Origin: JBDKGV01 sp039798005
GTDB lineage: Bacteria > Fibrobacterota > Fibrobacteria > UBA5070
Assembly: GCA_039798005.1 (NCBI GenBank)
Contig: JBDKGV010000213.1
Location: 1 to 6,025 of the forward strand
Direction of reading: 5' to 3'
DNA: 6,025 nucleotides
This document shows positions 4,921 through 6,025 of the stretch, one piece after another. Each line of letters starts with the position of its first letter. The first letter of the stretch is position 1. A program made the position numbers and the translations under genes. Below the pieces are notes generated by a model that saw nothing but the letters and a program-made list of their open reading frames with translations, ran no database searches and was not told the origin of the DNA.

Positions 4921-6025
4921 GGTCGACTTGATCCCGACCAGACGCTTCTGTTCCCCTTTCTGGAACATCAGGGCCACGGCACTCCCGGAGGGTATGCGAC
5001 GCAGTTCGGCCACCACGGCGGCCAAGTCCTTGACCGGCTGGAAAGCCCCCGCCTGAGGCCCCTTCCAAGCCACCAGCACCGCGCCTTCGGGGATCGCCTT
5101 GTCGGAGGCCGGGGAGTCGGGCATCACCGAAACCGCCACGCCTTGGATCTCCTTTCCGACCTGCCCACGCTCGCGCGCCTTGTCATTGAGCACCGACAGT
5201 CGCAATCCCAGGTTTTTCAGGGTGTAGGAGCCGTCCGCGTCCTGACGCACGCCGGAGGGCGTCTCCTCGCCATCGCCTTGGCTTGTGACTTCCCCCTTGA
5301 GCCTGCCCACCACCACCGGCAGGACAAGCTCCTTCCCGTCGCGCTGCAACCGGAAATTCACCTTCTGATTGGGACGCAAGGCCGCCACGCGGTTGCGCAG
5401 ATCGGCCGAACCAGACACGACATGGCCATCGATCGCAAGCACGACATCCCCGGCCTTCAAGCCCGCCTTCTCAGCCGGGGTCTGCGGGTTCACTTGCACG
5501 ATCTTGGCTCCGTTGCGCCCGTCGATCCCCAAGGCCTCGGCAAGCTCGGAATCGAGATCCTCGATGGAGACGCCCAGCCAGCCTCGTGAGACCTCGCCAT
5601 CGTAGGCGAGGTCTTCGGCGATGCGCCGGGCTTGGTTGATGGGGATGGCGAACGAGATCCCCTGATACCCGCCCGAGCGGGTCCAGATGCTGGAATTGAT
5701 GCCCACCACTTGGCCTCGCAGGTTCACCAGCGGACCTCCCGAGTTGCCCGGATTCACCGCCGCATCGGTCTGGATGTAGTCGGCGTAGGCATCCGCCGAG
5801 GCTCCTTCGGTGCGGCCGGTCGCGCTCACGATTCCCATCGTGATGGTGTTTCGGAACTGGAAAGGATTGCCGATGGCAAGGACCATTTCCCCGATCTTCA
5901 GGCTGTCGGAATCGGCGAAGGAGGCACTGGGATACTTGCCCCCGTCCTTGCGCACCGGAAGCTTGAGCAGTGCGACATCGGACTTTTCATCCATGCCCAC
6001 CACGATCGCCTCAAGTCGGGTGCGG
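4912..6025 (-). CDS. Do-like (DegP/DegQ/MucD) periplasmic serine protease with two PDZ domains, 5' end missing
   Basis: This is the C-terminal 370 residues of an HtrA-family protease; the start lies beyond the right edge. The reading frame is open to the last base, and the first visible residues (RTRLEAIVVGMDEKSDVALLKL) match the family segment carrying the catalytic Asp (SDVALLK). The catalytic Ser is in QTDAAVNPGNSGGPL, encoded near 5740-5742; the catalytic His must lie upstream of the window. IGNPFQF and GISFAIPIN are further family signatures. PDZ1 follows at SRGWLGVSIEDL (from about 5586 down to about 5310) and PDZ2 at LGLRLSVLNDKARERG to the end, the DegP/DegQ arrangement. Such proteins degrade or refold damaged proteins in the periplasm. 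A linker of about 30 residues (GEVTSQGDGEETPSGVRQD) separates the PDZ domains. Which paralogue this is cannot be decided without the N-terminus. Confidence 0.95.
   Translation of the reverse strand, partial: RTRLEAIVVGMDEKSDVALLKLPVRKDGGKYPSASFADSDSLKIGEMVLAIGNPFQFRNTITMGIVSATGRTEGASADAYADYIQTDAAVNPGNSGGPLVNLRGQVVGINSSIWTRSGGYQGISFAIPINQARRIAEDLAYDGEVSRGWLGVSIEDLDSELAEALGIDGRNGAKIVQVNPQTPAEKAGLKAGDVVLAIDGHVVSGSADLRNRVAALRPNQKVNFRLQRDGKELVLPVVVGRLKGEVTSQGDGEETPSGVRQDADGSYTLKNLGLRLSVLNDKARERGQVGKEIQGVAVSVMPDSPASDKAIPEGAVLVAWKGPQAGAFQPVKDLAAVVAELRRIPSGSAVALMFQKGEQKRLVGIKSTGP

Noticed and set aside
4669..5589. Rightward open frame (306 codons) opposite the protease and disordered-protein genes
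   Set aside because: It is rich in His, Arg and Leu, spans two genes on the other strand, and lies opposite an unmistakable HtrA protease sequence.

Overview
The window comes from a GC-rich, densely coded bacterial chromosome, probably Gram-negative. It carries an RpoN-type (sigma-54) activator with a matching -24/-12 promoter, an HD-GYP response regulator and a Do/HtrA-type protease with two PDZ domains. I cannot place the organism more precisely from sequence alone. I see no mobile element, tRNA, rRNA or CRISPR array.

Left part (1-1794): an RNA-repair regulatory locus. rtcR, a CARF + AAA+ + HTH sigma-54 activator, reads rightward from 208. Reading leftward off the window edge is the first part of a TROVE/Ro60-like (Rsr) gene with a strong Shine-Dalgarno. 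The 131-bp gap between them holds a near-consensus sigma-54 promoter facing the Ro gene (106-121). It also holds a cluster of inverted repeats (164-208) that sits where upstream activator sites are expected and overlaps the likely rtcR promoter and start codon. In known RtcR systems the activated genes encode RNA-repair or RNA-processing proteins (rtcB, rtcA, rsr, Y RNA), so rtcB/rtcA may lie beyond the left edge.

Middle (1791-3894): a leftward RpfG-like response regulator (receiver + HD-GYP, predicted c-di-GMP phosphodiesterase) meets rtcR tail to tail, the two stop codons sharing one CTAG. Divergent from it is an unrecognised soluble 280-residue protein. The 142-bp divergent gap contains a 9-bp perfect inverted repeat with a smaller stem nested inside, a direct repeat and promoter-like elements, so the pair may be co-regulated.

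Right part (3914-6025): a leftward cluster, likely an operon. A Do-like periplasmic serine protease (5' end beyond the window) is followed by a small Pro/Ala/Ser-rich, probably disordered protein, and then 10 bp later by a small charged protein with a signal peptide. A perfect 8-bp hairpin lies across the protease stop codon. Together they suggest an envelope-related unit, but the two small proteins have no recognised family.

The most notable points are the rtcR/Ro regulatory region, the unknown gene divergent from the HD-GYP regulator, and the two uncharacterised small proteins behind the Do-like protease.
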